DNA from: Caldisericia bacterium
GTDB taxonomy: Bacteria; Caldisericota; Caldisericia; B22-G15
Assembly (NCBI GenBank): GCA_030018355.1
Contig: JASEFN010000003.1
Span: forward strand, 1 to 47,530
Reading direction: 5' to 3'
Length of the DNA stretch: 47,530 bases
Under the pieces are notes generated by a model. The model had not been told where the DNA came from, did not search any database, and saw only the letters and a list, made by a program, of their open reading frames with translations. This document shows positions 1 through 8,626 of this stretch, piece by piece; within the stretch, counting starts at the first letter, position 1, and every line of letters begins with the position of its first letter. Both the position numbers and the translations under genes were made by a program.

Positions 1-42
1 AGAACTGTTGGAGCAGGTGTTGTTTCAAAACTTATTGAGTAG
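1..42 (+). CDS. tuf: Elongation factor Tu, C-terminal end only (partial)
   Basis: Only the last 13 codons and the stop are inside the window. They read RTVGAGVVSKLIE, which matches the invariant EF-Tu C-terminus. EF-Tu delivers aminoacyl-tRNA to the ribosome. It lies 7 nt upstream of rpsJ, the usual end of the str operon running into the S10 operon. The rest of the gene is outside the window. Confidence 0.9.
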   Translation, partial: RTVGAGVVSKLIE

Positions 43-49
43 GTGAATT

Positions 50-364
50 ATGAGAGAGACAAAAAGTAGAGTAAGAATAAAATTAAAATCTTTTGACTCC
101 AGAGTTTTAGATATTTCTGCTGCTCTAATTGTGAATACACTTAAAAAACTTGGAGTTGAAGTTTCTGGTCCAATACCTCTTCCTTCAGAAAGAACCCTTT
201 ATACATTTTTGAGAGCACCAAACATAGATAAAGATTCAAGAGAACAACTTGAGTTAAGAATACATAAAAGACTTATTGATATTTTAAACCCTACACCAGA
301 GTCAACAAAAGCACTTATGGATCTTGATTTACCAGCAGGAGTTGATATTGAAATTAAGTTATAA
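50..364 (+). CDS. rpsJ: 30S ribosomal protein S10
   Basis: A 104-residue protein of normal S10 length. It carries the family core: an N-terminal [13 protein letters not shown]-type strand and a middle [15 protein letters not shown] segment, followed by a [15 protein letters not shown] helix. S10 sits in the 30S head and is also NusE, the transcription antitermination partner of NusB and NusG. It follows tuf by 7 nt, with a GGTGA ribosome-binding site just before the ATG, and opens the S10 cluster. No separate promoter is visible, so transcription probably enters from the str operon. Confidence 0.97.
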   Translation: MRETKSRVRIKLKSFDSRVLDISAALIVNTLKKLGVEVSGPIPLPSERTLYTFLRAPNIDKDSREQLELRIHKRLIDILNPTPESTKALMDLDLPAGVDIEIKL

Positions 365-374
365 GGAGAAAGTT

Positions 375-977
375 ATGAAAGGCATAATTGCTAAAAAAAT
401 TGGAATGACACAAATTTTTGAAGAGAATAGAGTAATTCCAGTTACAATTCTAAAGGCAGGGCCTTGTAAAGTTGTTCAGAAGAAAACCCCTGAAAAAGAC
501 GGATATCTTGCAGTTCAACTTGGATTTGAGCCTGTAAAAGAAAAAAGATTAAACAAACCACTACTTGGACATATGAAAAGGGTAGGAGAATTTTTTAAAT
601 ATTTAAAAGAGATAAGAGATTTTGATAAAGAAGTTGGCGATACTATTGATGTGAATATTTTCAAAAAAGGTGAAAAGGTAAAAGTTACAGGAGTTTCAAA
701 AGGAAAAGGGTTTCAAGGAGTTATGAAGAGATGGGGAATGGGTGGTGGTTTTGATTCTCATGGTTCTACATCTCATAGAAGAATTGGATCAATTGGAAAC
801 AGATTGACACCACAAAGAGTTTTTAAAGGAAAAAGAATGCCTGGTCATATGGGTTTAGACACAGTAACAGTTAGAAATTTAGAAGTTGTTTTTATTGATA
901 CAGACAATAATTTACTTGGGCTTAAGGGTGCTGTACCTGGTCCAAATGGAAGTATTGTTTTGGTGAGAGGTGAATAA
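375..977 (+). CDS. rplC: 50S ribosomal protein L3
   Basis: A 200-residue L3. The start chosen is the ATG at 375, giving [15 protein letters not shown], preceded by AAGGAGAA. An in-frame ATG at 324 lies inside rpsJ and would add a non-conserved 17-residue tail. The family signature around [16 protein letters not shown] and the [14 protein letters not shown] loop are present; this is the extension that reaches the peptidyl-transferase centre. L3 is one of the first proteins bound in 50S assembly. Its stop overlaps the rplD start by one base (TAATG). Confidence 0.97.
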   Translation: MKGIIAKKIGMTQIFEENRVIPVTILKAGPCKVVQKKTPEKDGYLAVQLGFEPVKEKRLNKPLLGHMKRVGEFFKYLKEIRDFDKEVGDTIDVNIFKKGEKVKVTGVSKGKGFQGVMKRWGMGGGFDSHGSTSHRRIGSIGNRLTPQRVFKGKRMPGHMGLDTVTVRNLEVVFIDTDNNLLGLKGAVPGPNGSIVLVRGE

Positions 978-1600
978 TGAATATACCAGTTTATGATATA
1001 GAAGGTAAAGTTTTGGAAAGTGAAGAGATTCCAGAGGCATTTTCTATACCACCACATTATCACTCTCTATTTTTATCAATAAGATACATTAGAAATGCTT
1101 TAAGAAGAGGAACTGCTTCAACTAAAAAGAGAGGAGAAGTTAGAGGTGGTGGTAGAAAGCCTTGGAGACAAAAAGGTACTGGTAGAGCAAGACAAGGTTC
1201 CATTCGTTCACCATTATGGAAAGGTGGAGGAGTTGTCTTTGGTCCAAAACCAAGAAGTTTTAGAATTGAAATTCCTAAAAAAGTAAAAAGATTAGGTCTT
1301 CTCTCTGCAATCAGTGCAAAACTTAGTGAAAATAAATTTTTTGTTGTTAGTGGAATAAAATTTGAGAAACCAAGCACAAAAGATGCAGTTCAACTTTTAA
1401 ACAAACTCAATCTCATGAGTTCAACACTTTTTGTTTTCTCTGATGAAAATGGAGAGGTTTTGCTTAGTATGAGAAATATTCCTAAAGTTTTGCCAATTCA
1501 TTTTAGATTTTTAAATACATATGATGTTTTGAAACATGAAAATCTTGTATTAACAAAAGAAGCATATGAAAAGGTAAAAGAGGTGTGGGCAAATGTTTGA
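977..1600 (+). CDS. rplD: 50S ribosomal protein L4
   Basis: A 207-residue L4. The conserved internal loop that lines the exit tunnel is clear near residues 50-85 (KKRGEVRGGGRKPWRQKGTG, then RARQGSIRSPLWKGGG). In E. coli L4 also represses its own operon; nothing here shows whether that applies. It starts in the stop codon of rplC and its end overlaps rplW by 8 nt, so the three genes are probably translationally coupled. The N-terminus, before the loop, is more variable than the loop but of normal length. Confidence 0.97.
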   Translation: MNIPVYDIEGKVLESEEIPEAFSIPPHYHSLFLSIRYIRNALRRGTASTKKRGEVRGGGRKPWRQKGTGRARQGSIRSPLWKGGGVVFGPKPRSFRIEIPKKVKRLGLLSAISAKLSENKFFVVSGIKFEKPSTKDAVQLLNKLNLMSSTLFVFSDENGEVLLSMRNIPKVLPIHFRFLNTYDVLKHENLVLTKEAYEKVKEVWANV

Positions 1601-1874
1601 AAGAGTTTTAATAAGACCAGTTATATCTGAAAAAAGTCAAAGACTTATAAATGAAAGAAAATATGTTTTTCTTGTTCATAAAGATGCAAATAAAGAAATG
1701 GTTAAAAAAGCAGTAGAAGAGATGTTTAATGTTAAAGTTGAAGATGTGAATATAGTGAAAAAATATCCAAAGAAGAGAAGAATAAGATACCTTTTCACTA
1801 AAACTCCAGATGGTAAAAAAGCAATAGTAACCTTAAAAGAAGGTTACTCAATTGAATTTTTGAAAGGAGTGTAA
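1593..1874 (+). CDS. rplW: 50S ribosomal protein L23
   Basis: A 93-residue L23 with the typical opening VLIRPVISEKSQRL and the later EEMFNVKVEDVNIV and KKAIVTLKEGYSIEF segments. L23 lies at the tunnel exit and is the docking site for trigger factor and SRP. Its ATG at 1593 lies inside the end of rplD (8-nt overlap), with AAAGAGGTG about 10 nt upstream acting as ribosome-binding site. The ORF ends 3 nt before rplB. Confidence 0.96.
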   Translation: MFERVLIRPVISEKSQRLINERKYVFLVHKDANKEMVKKAVEEMFNVKVEDVNIVKKYPKKRRIRYLFTKTPDGKKAIVTLKEGYSIEFLKGV

Positions 1875-1877
1875 AAA

Positions 1878-2705
1878 ATGGGAATAATAAAAGTTAAACC
1901 AACAAGTCCTGGTAGAAGGAATGCAACTTATTTGGATAATAGTGATATAACAAAAAAAGAACCTGAAAAAAGTTTAACAATAGGTTTAAGAAAAAAAGGC
2001 GGAAGAAACAATCAGGGTAAAATAACAATTAGATTTAGAGGTGGTGGAACCAAAAGGTTATATAGAATTATAGACTTTAAAAGAGATAAAGATGGAATTC
2101 CAGGTAAAGTTACTTCAATTGAATATGATCCAAATAGATCTGCAAGAATTGCATTGATTACATATGCAGATGGTGAAAAAAGATACATTATAGCACCACT
2201 TGGATTAAATGTAGGTGATACAGTTCTTTCAGGAGAAAATGTTCCTCTAAAACCTGGAAACGCAACTTTTTTAAGAAATATACCAGTTGGAACTATTATT
2301 CACAACATTGAACTTATTCCTGGTAAAGGAGCTCAAATTGCTCGTTCTGCTGGGTCATATGCTCAAATTTTATCAAAAGATGAAAAATATGCTCAGGTTA
2401 AACTTCCTTCAGGTGAAATAAGACTTATTAATTTAAATTGTCGTGCAACAATAGGACAAGTCGGAAATGTAGATCATGAAAATGTTCAATTAGGTAAAGC
2501 AGGAAGGTCAAGATACCTTGGAAGAAGACCACATGTTAGAGGTTCAGCAATGAATCCAGTTGACCATCCTCATGGTGGTGGTGAAGGTAAAGCACCAATT
2601 GGACATCCATCTCCACTTTCTCCTTGGGGTAAACCAACTCTTGGAAAGAAGACAAGAAAGATGAAAAAGCCAAGTTCAAAATTTATTGTTAAAAGGAGGA
2701 GGTAG
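1878..2705 (+). CDS. rplB: 50S ribosomal protein L2
   Basis: A 275-residue L2 of normal length, starting [15 protein letters not shown]. The RNA-binding SH3-like core is followed by the C-terminal [20 protein letters not shown] signature, which includes the conserved histidine near the peptidyl-transferase centre. L2 is needed for subunit joining and peptide bond formation. The start follows AAAGGAGTGTAAAA, and the gene is separated from rplW and rpsS by only 2-3 nt on each side. Confidence 0.98.
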   Translation: MGIIKVKPTSPGRRNATYLDNSDITKKEPEKSLTIGLRKKGGRNNQGKITIRFRGGGTKRLYRIIDFKRDKDGIPGKVTSIEYDPNRSARIALITYADGEKRYIIAPLGLNVGDTVLSGENVPLKPGNATFLRNIPVGTIIHNIELIPGKGAQIARSAGSYAQILSKDEKYAQVKLPSGEIRLINLNCRATIGQVGNVDHENVQLGKAGRSRYLGRRPHVRGSAMNPVDHPHGGGEGKAPIGHPSPLSPWGKPTLGKKTRKMKKPSSKFIVKRRR

Positions 2706-2707
2706 AG

Positions 2708-2980
2708 ATGGCTAGAGAAAAATATGTTGATCCAAAACTTCTTAAAAAGATAAGAGAAATGAATGAAAAAGGTCAAAAAAAGATAATTAAAGTTTGGTGT
2801 AGAGATTCAACTATAACCGAGGAAATGGTTGGACATACAATTGCTGTTCATAATGGAAAGGTTCATATCCCAGTTTATATTACTAAGGCAATGGTTGGTC
2901 ATAAACTTGGTGAGTTTGCATTCACAAGAACTTTCAGAGCACATAATAGACCTACCGAGAGGTCCACTGCATTGAAGTAG
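2708..2980 (+). CDS. rpsS: 30S ribosomal protein S19
   Basis: A 90-residue S19 with the diagnostic blocks [33 protein letters not shown] and [15 protein letters not shown]19 forms a complex with S13 in the 30S head near the A-site finger. The AAAGGAGGAGG ribosome-binding sequence lies inside the last codons of rplB, with the stop-to-start gap only 2 nt. It is part of the uninterrupted S10 cluster. Confidence 0.97.
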   Translation: MAREKYVDPKLLKKIREMNEKGQKKIIKVWCRDSTITEEMVGHTIAVHNGKVHIPVYITKAMVGHKLGEFAFTRTFRAHNRPTERSTALK

Positions 2981-2991
2981 AGGAGGATAAT

Positions 2992-3333
2992 ATGGAAGTT
3001 AAAGCACAAGCAAGATTCGTTAGAATTTCACCCAAAAAAGCAAGAAAAATTGCTAATATGGTTAGAGGAATGAATGCTAAACTCGCATTAAAATCTTTAA
3101 AATTTGTTCCTAATAGAGCAGCAATTCCTATTGCTAAAACAATTAAATCAGCGATTGCAAATGCTAAGAATAATTATCAAATGGATGAAGAGTCTTTATA
3201 CATTAAAAAAATTTTTGTTGATCAAGGGCCTGTTATGAAAAGAGTTCTTCCCAGAGCAATGGGAAGAGCAGATATAATTAGAAGACCACTATCTCATATA
3301 ACTGTGTATGTTGAGGAGAAAAAGGAGGAGTAA
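2992..3333 (+). CDS. rplV: 50S ribosomal protein L22
   Basis: A 113-residue L22. The opening ARFVRISPKKARKIANMVRG and the C-terminal beta-hairpin segment PRAMGRADIIRRPLSHITVYV are typical; the hairpin lines the exit tunnel and is where macrolide-resistance changes map in other bacteria. A strong GAGGAGGAT site precedes the ATG. The last base of its stop codon is the first base of the rpsC start (TAATG), which suggests coupling. Confidence 0.97.
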   Translation: MEVKAQARFVRISPKKARKIANMVRGMNAKLALKSLKFVPNRAAIPIAKTIKSAIANAKNNYQMDEESLYIKKIFVDQGPVMKRVLPRAMGRADIIRRPLSHITVYVEEKKEE

Positions 3334-3995
3334 TGGGACAAAAGTGTAATCCTTTAGGTTTTAGATTAGGTATAACAAAAGAGTGGAAGGCTTTCTGGTT
3401 TGCTCCAAAAAAAGATATTCCTAAGATTCTTCTCGAAGACCTAATGATTAGAAACAAAATTGATGAACTTGGAAGAGATGTTGCTGTATCTTCAACTGAA
3501 ATTTATAGAAAAGGAGAGCAAGTTAGAGTTTTAATTTTCAGTGCACGACCAGGAGTTCTAATTGGTAAGGGTGGAGCAAACATAGAAAAGTTGAGAAATG
3601 AAATTCAAGAGATAATTGGTAATAAGAAACTTGATATAAAAGTTGTTGAAATCAAAAAACCAGAACTTTCAGCAAAACTTCAAGCGGAATTTATTGCAGA
3701 TAGAATCGAAAAAAGAGCATCTTATAAAAGAGCAATGAAACAGACAATTGCAAGAGCAATGAAAGCAGGAGCAAAAGGAATAAAGGTTCAATGTTCTGGA
3801 AGATTAGAGGGAGCAGAAATTGCAAGAACTGAATGGTTTAAAGAAGGAAGAGTTCCTCTTCAAACTTTAACAGCAGATATAGATTACGCTTATGTGCCTG
3901 CTGTTACAAAATTTGGAGTTATTGGAGTTAGAGTTTGGATTTATAGAGGAGATATTCCAGTTAGAAGATTCAATAGAGAACAATTGGAGGTGTAA
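3333..3995 (+). CDS. rpsC: 30S ribosomal protein S3
   Basis: A 220-residue S3. It opens [23 protein letters not shown], has the KH-domain motif [14 protein letters not shown] near residue 75, and the C-terminal [12 protein letters not shown] block. S3 helps form the mRNA entry tunnel and its helicase activity, with S4 and S5. It starts in the rplV stop codon and ends one base before the rplP start. Confidence 0.97.
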   Translation: MGQKCNPLGFRLGITKEWKAFWFAPKKDIPKILLEDLMIRNKIDELGRDVAVSSTEIYRKGEQVRVLIFSARPGVLIGKGGANIEKLRNEIQEIIGNKKLDIKVVEIKKPELSAKLQAEFIADRIEKRASYKRAMKQTIARAMKAGAKGIKVQCSGRLEGAEIARTEWFKEGRVPLQTLTADIDYAYVPAVTKFGVIGVRVWIYRGDIPVRRFNREQLEV

Positions 3996-3996
3996 T

Positions 3997-4407
3997 ATGT
4001 TGATGCCCGAAAGAGTTAAATGGAGAAAACAACATAGAATAAGGGCTAAAGGAATAGCCACAAGAGGAAATAAACTTGCTTTTGGTGATATAGGACTTAA
4101 AGCACTTGAACCAGGTTGGATAACAGCAAGACAAATTGAAGCAGCAAGATTGCCATTAACACAAGTTGCTCATAAATCAGGAAAAATGTGGATAAGAATT
4201 TTTCCTGATAGACCTGTTACAAAAAAACCAGCAGAAACAAGAATGGGTGGTGGAAAAGGAGATCCAGAATATTGGGTAGCAGTTGTTAAACCAGGAAGAA
4301 TTCTTTTTGAACTTGAAGGTGTTCCTGAAAAGGATGCAATTAGAGCACTTGAACTTGCTCAAGATAAATTACCAATTAAAACAAAAATAGTAAAAAGAGA
4401 GGGATAA
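3997..4407 (+). CDS. rplP: 50S ribosomal protein L16
   Basis: A 136-residue L16. The start is placed at the ATG at 3997 ([14 protein letters not shown]), after GGAGGTGTAAT. The frame stays open upstream into rpsC, but that part has no L16 similarity. The blocks [21 protein letters not shown] and [17 protein letters not shown] are diagnostic. L16 organises the A-site side of the peptidyl-transferase centre. It is followed by rpmC after 2 nt. Confidence 0.97.
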   Translation: MLMPERVKWRKQHRIRAKGIATRGNKLAFGDIGLKALEPGWITARQIEAARLPLTQVAHKSGKMWIRIFPDRPVTKKPAETRMGGGKGDPEYWVAVVKPGRILFELEGVPEKDAIRALELAQDKLPIKTKIVKREG

Positions 4408-4409
4408 AG

Positions 4410-4604
4410 ATGAAGGCAAAAGAATTGAGAGAGTTAACTGTTGATGAATTAAAAAGAAAACTTGAAGATTTGAGAAGAGAACTTTTCAATCTTAGATTTC
4501 AACAAATTACACATCAACTTAAAAATCCTGTAAGAATTAGATTTGTAAGAAAAGATATTGCAAGAATATTAACTATATTAAAAGAGAAGGAGAAGACACA
4601 ATGA
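4410..4604 (+). CDS. rpmC: 50S ribosomal protein L29
   Basis: A 64-residue L29, a two-helix coiled protein. Family motifs are [21 protein letters not shown] at the start, then LFNLRFQQ, and [14 protein letters not shown] near the end. It lies beside L23 at the tunnel exit. The ATG at 4410 follows GAGGGATAAAG. It overlaps rpsQ by 4 nt (ATGA). Confidence 0.95.
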   Translation: MKAKELRELTVDELKRKLEDLRRELFNLRFQQITHQLKNPVRIRFVRKDIARILTILKEKEKTQ

Positions 4605-4876
4605 AAAAAAGTTTAATTGGAGTTGTATCTTCAAATAAAATGCAGAAAACAGTTGTTGTGAAAGTTGAAAGAATGATTGAACATCCAAGATATAAAAAAA
4701 TAATAAAAAGATTCTCAAAATTTTATGCTCATACAGAAATTCCATTAAACATAGGAGATATAGTTGAAATTGAGGAAACAAGACCGCTCTCCAAATTAAA
4801 AAGATGGAGAGTTAGAAGAGTTGTTAAAAGAGTTGAAGAAGAGATTATGGAGGTTAATGATGATCAGGCCATATAG
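4601..4876 (+). CDS. rpsQ: 30S ribosomal protein S17
   Basis: A 91-residue S17 with the OB-fold blocks [20 protein letters not shown], then [19 protein letters not shown], and [16 protein letters not shown]17 is a primary 16S rRNA binding protein in the 30S body. It starts in an ATGA overlap with rpmC, and its tail overlaps the start of rplN by 17 nt. The C-terminal extension after the conserved RRVV block is acidic and short. Confidence 0.96.
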   Translation: MKKSLIGVVSSNKMQKTVVVKVERMIEHPRYKKIIKRFSKFYAHTEIPLNIGDIVEIEETRPLSKLKRWRVRRVVKRVEEEIMEVNDDQAI

Positions 4877-5228
4877 TAGATTAAAAGTTGCAGATAATAC
4901 TGGAGCTAAAGAGGTTTTATGTATAAGAGTTTTAGGTAGTTCGAATAAAAAATATGGAAGAGTTGGTGATGTAATTGTTTTTACTGTAAAAGACGCTATT
5001 CCGAAAAGTCCGATTCCTAAAGGTGCTGTTGGTAAAGGTGTGATTGTTAGAACAAGAAATAAAATAAGAAGACCTGATGGATCATACCTTAGATTTGATG
5101 ACAATGCAGTTGTAATTATAGATGATGAAGGAAATCCAAAAGGTACAAGAATATTTGGTCCTGTTTGTAGAGAATTAAGAGAAAAAGGTTATTTAAAAAT
5201 TATTTCACTTGCAGCAGAGGTGGTATAA
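4860..5228 (+). CDS. rplN: 50S ribosomal protein L14
   Basis: A 122-residue L14. The start chosen is the ATG at 4860 ([19 protein letters not shown]), which gives the usual length and sits 6-7 nt after GGAGG at 4849-4853. The adjacent ATG at 4857 would add one methionine. Longer in-frame starts lie within rpsQ and lack similarity. Conserved blocks include [14 protein letters not shown] and [21 protein letters not shown]14 contacts L19 and 16S rRNA at an intersubunit bridge. It overlaps rpsQ by 17 nt. Confidence 0.96.
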   Translation: MIRPYSRLKVADNTGAKEVLCIRVLGSSNKKYGRVGDVIVFTVKDAIPKSPIPKGAVGKGVIVRTRNKIRRPDGSYLRFDDNAVVIIDDEGNPKGTRIFGPVCRELREKGYLKIISLAAEVV

Positions 5229-5229
5229 G

Positions 5230-5553
5230 ATGAAGTTGAGAATTAAAAAGGGCGACACTGTTAAGGTAATTTCTGGAAAAGATAAAGGAAAAATTGGAAA
5301 AGTTCTTAAAGTTTTACCCAAAGAAAAAAAAGTAATAGTTGAAGGTGTAAATATTATAAAAAAATATTTTAGACCGACACAGGAGAATCCAGAAGGTGGA
5401 AAAAAAGAAGTTGAGGCACCAATTTATTATTGGAAAGTTCAACTCATTTGCTCTCATTGTAAAAATCCAACCAGAATCGGCATGCTTTTTTTAGAAAGTG
5501 GAGAAAAAGTCAGAGTTTGCAAAAAATGTGGTGAAATAATTGATAAAGTATAA
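5230..5553 (+). CDS. rplX: 50S ribosomal protein L24, zinc-ribbon form
   Basis: A 107-residue L24 starting at the ATG at 5230 after GAGGTGGTATAAG. The N-terminal KOW domain is clear ([19 protein letters not shown]). The C-terminal part has C74-x2-C77 and C97-x2-C100 (ICSHC and VCKKCG), a probable zinc ribbon in place of the non-cysteine tail seen in Bacillus or E. coli L24. L24 starts 50S assembly. It follows rplN by 1 nt. Confidence 0.95.
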   Translation: MKLRIKKGDTVKVISGKDKGKIGKVLKVLPKEKKVIVEGVNIIKKYFRPTQENPEGGKKEVEAPIYYWKVQLICSHCKNPTRIGMLFLESGEKVRVCKKCGEIIDKV

Positions 5554-5564
5554 CAGGAGGAGAA

Positions 5565-6116
5565 ATGGGATATCTAAAGGCTAAGTGGATGGAGATTGCT
5601 CCAAAATTAATGGAAAGATTTAATTATAAAAATATAATGGAAGTTCCAAAGATTGTTAAAATTGTAGTGAATAGAGGAATTGGAGATGCAACTCAAGATC
5701 CAAAGGCAGTTGAAAAAACTGAAGAAGAGTTTAAATTGATAACTGGTCAAAAACCAATTTTTATTAAGGCTAAAAAATCTATCGCTTCTTTTAAAGTTAG
5801 AAAAGGAATGATAATTGGAGCGAAAGTTACTCTTAGAGGAAAAAGAATGGAAGAATTTTTTGAAAAACTTATTAATGTAGCACTACCAAGAATTAGAGAC
5901 TTTAAAGGTCTGTCAAGAAAAAGTTTCGATGGTAGAGGAAATTACACATTTGGAGTTGAGGAGCAACTTATATTTCCAGAAATTGATTATGATAAAGTAG
6001 ATAAAATTAGAGGTTTTGATATTACAATTGTTACAACTGCAGAAACTGATGAAGAGGCAGAAGCATTACTTGAATTGTTAGGATTTCCATTTGAAAGAAA
6101 GAAAAAGGAGGCATAA
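5565..6116 (+). CDS. rplE: 50S ribosomal protein L5
   Basis: A 183-residue L5 with typical blocks: [20 protein letters not shown] near residue 23, then [18 protein letters not shown], and [22 protein letters not shown]5 binds 5S rRNA with L18 and contacts S13 across the subunit interface. It has an AGGAGGAGAA ribosome-binding site, and its stop is directly followed by the rpsN start. Confidence 0.97.
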   Translation: MGYLKAKWMEIAPKLMERFNYKNIMEVPKIVKIVVNRGIGDATQDPKAVEKTEEEFKLITGQKPIFIKAKKSIASFKVRKGMIIGAKVTLRGKRMEEFFEKLINVALPRIRDFKGLSRKSFDGRGNYTFGVEEQLIFPEIDYDKVDKIRGFDITIVTTAETDEEAEALLELLGFPFERKKKEA

Positions 6117-6302
6117 ATGGCAAGGAAAGCAATGATAGAAAAAGCAAAAAAAGAGCCCAAATATAAAACAAGAAAAGTTAACAGATGTAAAATATGTGGA
6201 AGAGCAAGAGCAGTATATAATGATTTTGGGCTCTGCAGAATGTGTATTAGAAAATATTTTCACTCGGGTTATATACCTGGTATGAAGAAAGCGAGTTGGT
6301 AG
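6117..6302 (+). CDS. rpsN: 30S ribosomal protein S14, zinc-binding short form
   Basis: A 61-residue S14 of the short C+ type (S14Z). It has C24-x2-C27 and C40-x2-C43 (CKICG and CRMC), which bind one zinc ion in this family, and ends [13 protein letters not shown] as usual. S14 is a late 30S head protein. It begins directly after the rplE stop with AAGGAGGC overlapping the end of rplE. Confidence 0.97.
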   Translation: MARKAMIEKAKKEPKYKTRKVNRCKICGRARAVYNDFGLCRMCIRKYFHSGYIPGMKKASW

Positions 6303-6309
6303 GAGGTGA
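6301..6309 (+). promoter_or_regulatory. Near-perfect Shine-Dalgarno deciding a TTG start for rpsH
   Basis: AGGAGGTGA at 6301-6309 is complementary to the 3' end of bacterial 16S rRNA over its whole length. It sits at a normal distance from the TTG at 6315. A GTG inside it (6306) opens the same frame but would put the start codon within the Shine-Dalgarno itself. The site overlaps the stop codon of rpsN. Confidence 0.8.
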
Positions 6310-6314
6310 TACAC

Positions 6315-6710
6315 TTGTTAACAGATCCAATTGCTGATTTGATTACAAGAATTAGAAATGCAAATATGGTTTATAAAGAAGAAATAGATGTTCCTTATTC
6401 AAATATGAAAAGAGCAATTGTTCAAATTCTTAAAGAAGAAGGTTACATTAAAGATTTTGAGATTATAGATAAAGATAACAAAAAAACAATAAAAATATAT
6501 ATGAAGTATGGCAGAAATAAAGAGAGGGCTATTTTAGGCATAGAAAGAGTTTCAAAACCAGGTAGAAGAGTTTATGTTGGAAAAGATGAGATTCCTAAAG
6601 TTCTTAATGGAATAGGTATGGCGATTCTCTCAACTTCTAAAGGAATAGTTACTGACAGAGAAGCAAAAAAATTAGGAGAAGGTGGAGAAGTTCTTCTTCT
6701 CATTTGGTAA
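6315..6710 (+). CDS. rpsH: 30S ribosomal protein S8, TTG start
   Basis: A 131-residue S8. The start is placed at the TTG at 6315, giving [15 protein letters not shown], the canonical S8 opening; this also fits the family length of about 131. Other blocks are [20 protein letters not shown] and [15 protein letters not shown], with the C-terminal [19 protein letters not shown] signature. S8 binds helix 21 of 16S rRNA and, in E. coli, represses the spc operon. The rare start codon is offset by an exceptionally strong ribosome-binding site. Confidence 0.95.
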   Translation: MLTDPIADLITRIRNANMVYKEEIDVPYSNMKRAIVQILKEEGYIKDFEIIDKDNKKTIKIYMKYGRNKERAILGIERVSKPGRRVYVGKDEIPKVLNGIGMAILSTSKGIVTDREAKKLGEGGEVLLLIW

Positions 6711-6721
6711 GGAGGTATAAA

Positions 6722-7267
6722 ATGTCAAAAATTGGAAAAAAACCAATTCCGATACCCAAAGATGTTATTGTTGAAATAAAAGATAGAGAAATTTATGTTA
6801 AAGGAAAAAAAGGTGAACTTTCAAGAAAAATTCCTGATGTATTAAATGTTAAGATAGTTGATAATTCAATTGTAGTAGAAAGAAAAAATGATTTAAAAGA
6901 AACAAAAGCATTGCACGGAACTTATAGAGCATTAATTAATAATATGATTATCGGAGTAACAGAAGGATTTCAAAAAGCCCTTATCCTTCAGGGTGTAGGT
7001 TATAAAGCCCAACTTCAAGGTAAAAAACTCATTATTAATTTAGGTTATACGCATCCAATAGAAATGGAGCCACCGCCAGGGATAGAATTTAGTGTTGAAA
7101 AAGATATTAAAATTTATGTAAGAGGTTTTGATAAAGAACTTGTTGGTCAAGTTGCAGCAAACATAAGAAAACTTAGAGATCCAGATCCATATAAAGGAAA
7201 GGGTGTAAGATATGAAGATGAAATTATTAGAAAGAAAGCAGGAAAAGCACTTAGTAAAGGTGCATAA
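6722..7267 (+). CDS. rplF: 50S ribosomal protein L6
   Basis: A 181-residue L6 with the start at the ATG at 6722 (MSKIGKKPIPIP), after AAGGAGGTATAAA. A TTG upstream in frame lies over the rpsH stop and is not needed. The two repeated RNA-binding subdomains are visible, with LILQGVGYKAQLQGK in the second. The signature GFDKELVGQVAANIRKLR and the downstream PDPYKGKGVRY block are conserved. L6 lies at the base of the L7/L12 stalk. Confidence 0.97.
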   Translation: MSKIGKKPIPIPKDVIVEIKDREIYVKGKKGELSRKIPDVLNVKIVDNSIVVERKNDLKETKALHGTYRALINNMIIGVTEGFQKALILQGVGYKAQLQGKKLIINLGYTHPIEMEPPPGIEFSVEKDIKIYVRGFDKELVGQVAANIRKLRDPDPYKGKGVRYEDEIIRKKAGKALSKGA

Positions 7268-7282
7268 TAACGGAGGTTACTT

Positions 7283-7651
7283 ATGATTAAAATTCAATCT
7301 CGTAATGAAAGAAGAAAAATCAGACACATAAGAATAAGAAAGAAAATAAGAGGAACTCCAGATAGACCAAGAGTTTCTTTTTATAGAAGTTTAAAACACA
7401 TTTATCTTCAAGCAATAGATGATACTAAAGGCCATACACTTCTTGCGTTATCAACTCTTTCAAAAGAAATAAGAGATGAAATTAAAGGAAAAACAAAAAA
7501 AGAAATTCATGCACTTCTTGGTAAAAAATTTGGTGAAAAACTTCTTGAAAAAGGAATAAAAAAGATTGTATTTGATAGAGGCGGATTTAAATATCACGGG
7601 AATCTAAAAATTCTCTGTGATGAAATGAGAAATGTTGGTATTGAATTTTAG
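7283..7651 (+). CDS. rplR: 50S ribosomal protein L18
   Basis: A 122-residue L18 with RIRKKIRGTPDRPRVSFYRS, HIYLQAIDD, GKKFGEKLLEKGIKKIVFDR and the C-terminal YHGNLKILCDEMRNVGIEF. It binds 5S rRNA in the central protuberance with L5. A GGAGG site precedes the ATG by a normal distance, and the spacing from rplF is 15 nt, among the larger gaps in the cluster. Confidence 0.97.
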   Translation: MIKIQSRNERRKIRHIRIRKKIRGTPDRPRVSFYRSLKHIYLQAIDDTKGHTLLALSTLSKEIRDEIKGKTKKEIHALLGKKFGEKLLEKGIKKIVFDRGGFKYHGNLKILCDEMRNVGIEF

Positions 7652-7660
7652 GAGGAAGAT

Positions 7661-8167
7661 ATGATAGACCATGAAGAACTTGAAGTAACTTCATATGAGG
7701 AACAATTAATACAAGTAAGAAGAGTTGCAAAAGTAACAAAAGGTGGTAAAAGATTAAAATTTAGAGCACTTGTTGTTGTTGGTGATGGAAGTGGTAAAGT
7801 TGGTGTTGGTCTTGGTAAAGCAAGTGAAGTTCCAGATGCAATAAGAAAAGCAGTTAATAGGGCAAAAAAAGATTCAATTGAAATTCCACTTAAAGGCACC
7901 ACAATCCCTCATGAAGTTTGGGGAAAATGGGGAGCAGCAAAAGTATTTTTAAAACCAGCAGTTCCGGGTACTGGAATAATAGCAGGTGGACCAGTAAGAG
8001 CAATTCTTCAGAAAGCAGGAGTTAAAGATGTTCTTTCTAAATCATTTGGATCAAATAACCAAGTAAATGTGGCTTTTGCAACTATTGAAGCGTTAAAAAG
8101 TTTAATAACTTATAAAGAAAAAATGGAAATTCTTGGCAAGAAGAGACCTAAGGAGGAGAAAGAATGA
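7661..8167 (+). CDS. rpsE: 30S ribosomal protein S5
   Basis: A 168-residue S5. The double-stranded-RNA-binding-like N-domain is present with [20 protein letters not shown] and [19 protein letters not shown]. The C-terminal domain has [32 protein letters not shown] and related blocks. S5 acts with S4 in decoding fidelity. In most bacteria rpmD (L30) would follow; here the end of rpsE directly overlaps rplO by 4 nt. Confidence 0.97.
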   Translation: MIDHEELEVTSYEEQLIQVRRVAKVTKGGKRLKFRALVVVGDGSGKVGVGLGKASEVPDAIRKAVNRAKKDSIEIPLKGTTIPHEVWGKWGAAKVFLKPAVPGTGIIAGGPVRAILQKAGVKDVLSKSFGSNNQVNVAFATIEALKSLITYKEKMEILGKKRPKEEKE

Positions 8168-8622
8168 TAAAACTTTCTAATCTTAAGAATCCATTTCCCC
8201 ATAAAAAAAAGTTTATAGTGGGAAGAGGTCCAGGATCTGGTGCTGGTAAAAATTGTGGATACGGAAACAAAGGTCAAAAATCAAGAAGTGGGAGAGGAAA
8301 AGAAGTATGGTTTGAAGGTGGTCAAACTCCAATATACAAAAGATTACCTCAACTTAGAGGAATTAAAAATAAATCCCTTAAAAATCTTAAAGAAATTGCA
8401 TCTTTAAATATAAAAGATATTGTTGATCATTTTAAAGAAGGAGATACTGTAAACTTACAAACATTGAAAGAAAAGGGTTTAATTGAAAAAAGAATTAAAT
8501 ATCTAAAAATTCTTGGAGAAGGTGAAATCTCTTTTCCGCTCAATTTTGAGGCTCACTCTTTTAGTAAAACTGCAAAAGAGAAAATTGAGAAGGCTCAAGG
8601 AAAGTGCATTCTGTTGAGGTGA
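8164..8622 (+). CDS. rplO: 50S ribosomal protein L15
   Basis: A 152-residue L15. The glycine-rich N-terminal extension ([20 protein letters not shown], then [21 protein letters not shown]) is typical and threads into 23S rRNA. The C-terminal domain is recognisable by length and the [19 protein letters not shown] block. The ATG at 8164 overlaps the rpsE stop by 4 nt (ATGA) with AGGAGG upstream, so there is no room for rpmD. Confidence 0.96.
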   Translation: MIKLSNLKNPFPHKKKFIVGRGPGSGAGKNCGYGNKGQKSRSGRGKEVWFEGGQTPIYKRLPQLRGIKNKSLKNLKEIASLNIKDIVDHFKEGDTVNLQTLKEKGLIEKRIKYLKILGEGEISFPLNFEAHSFSKTAKEKIEKAQGKCILLR

Positions 8623-8626
8623 GAAG

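Noticed and set aside
324-374. Longer start for rplC
   Set aside because: Lies within rpsJ, adds residues not seen in L3 proteins; ATG at 375 has a ribosome-binding site and the canonical N-terminus.
3892-3996. Longer start for rplP
   Set aside because: The extension is the rpsC sequence read in another frame; L16 begins MLMP at 3997 after GGAGG.
6306-6314. GTG start for rpsH
   Set aside because: The GTG lies inside the AGGAGGTGA ribosome-binding sequence; the TTG at 6315 gives the canonical N-terminus and correct spacing.
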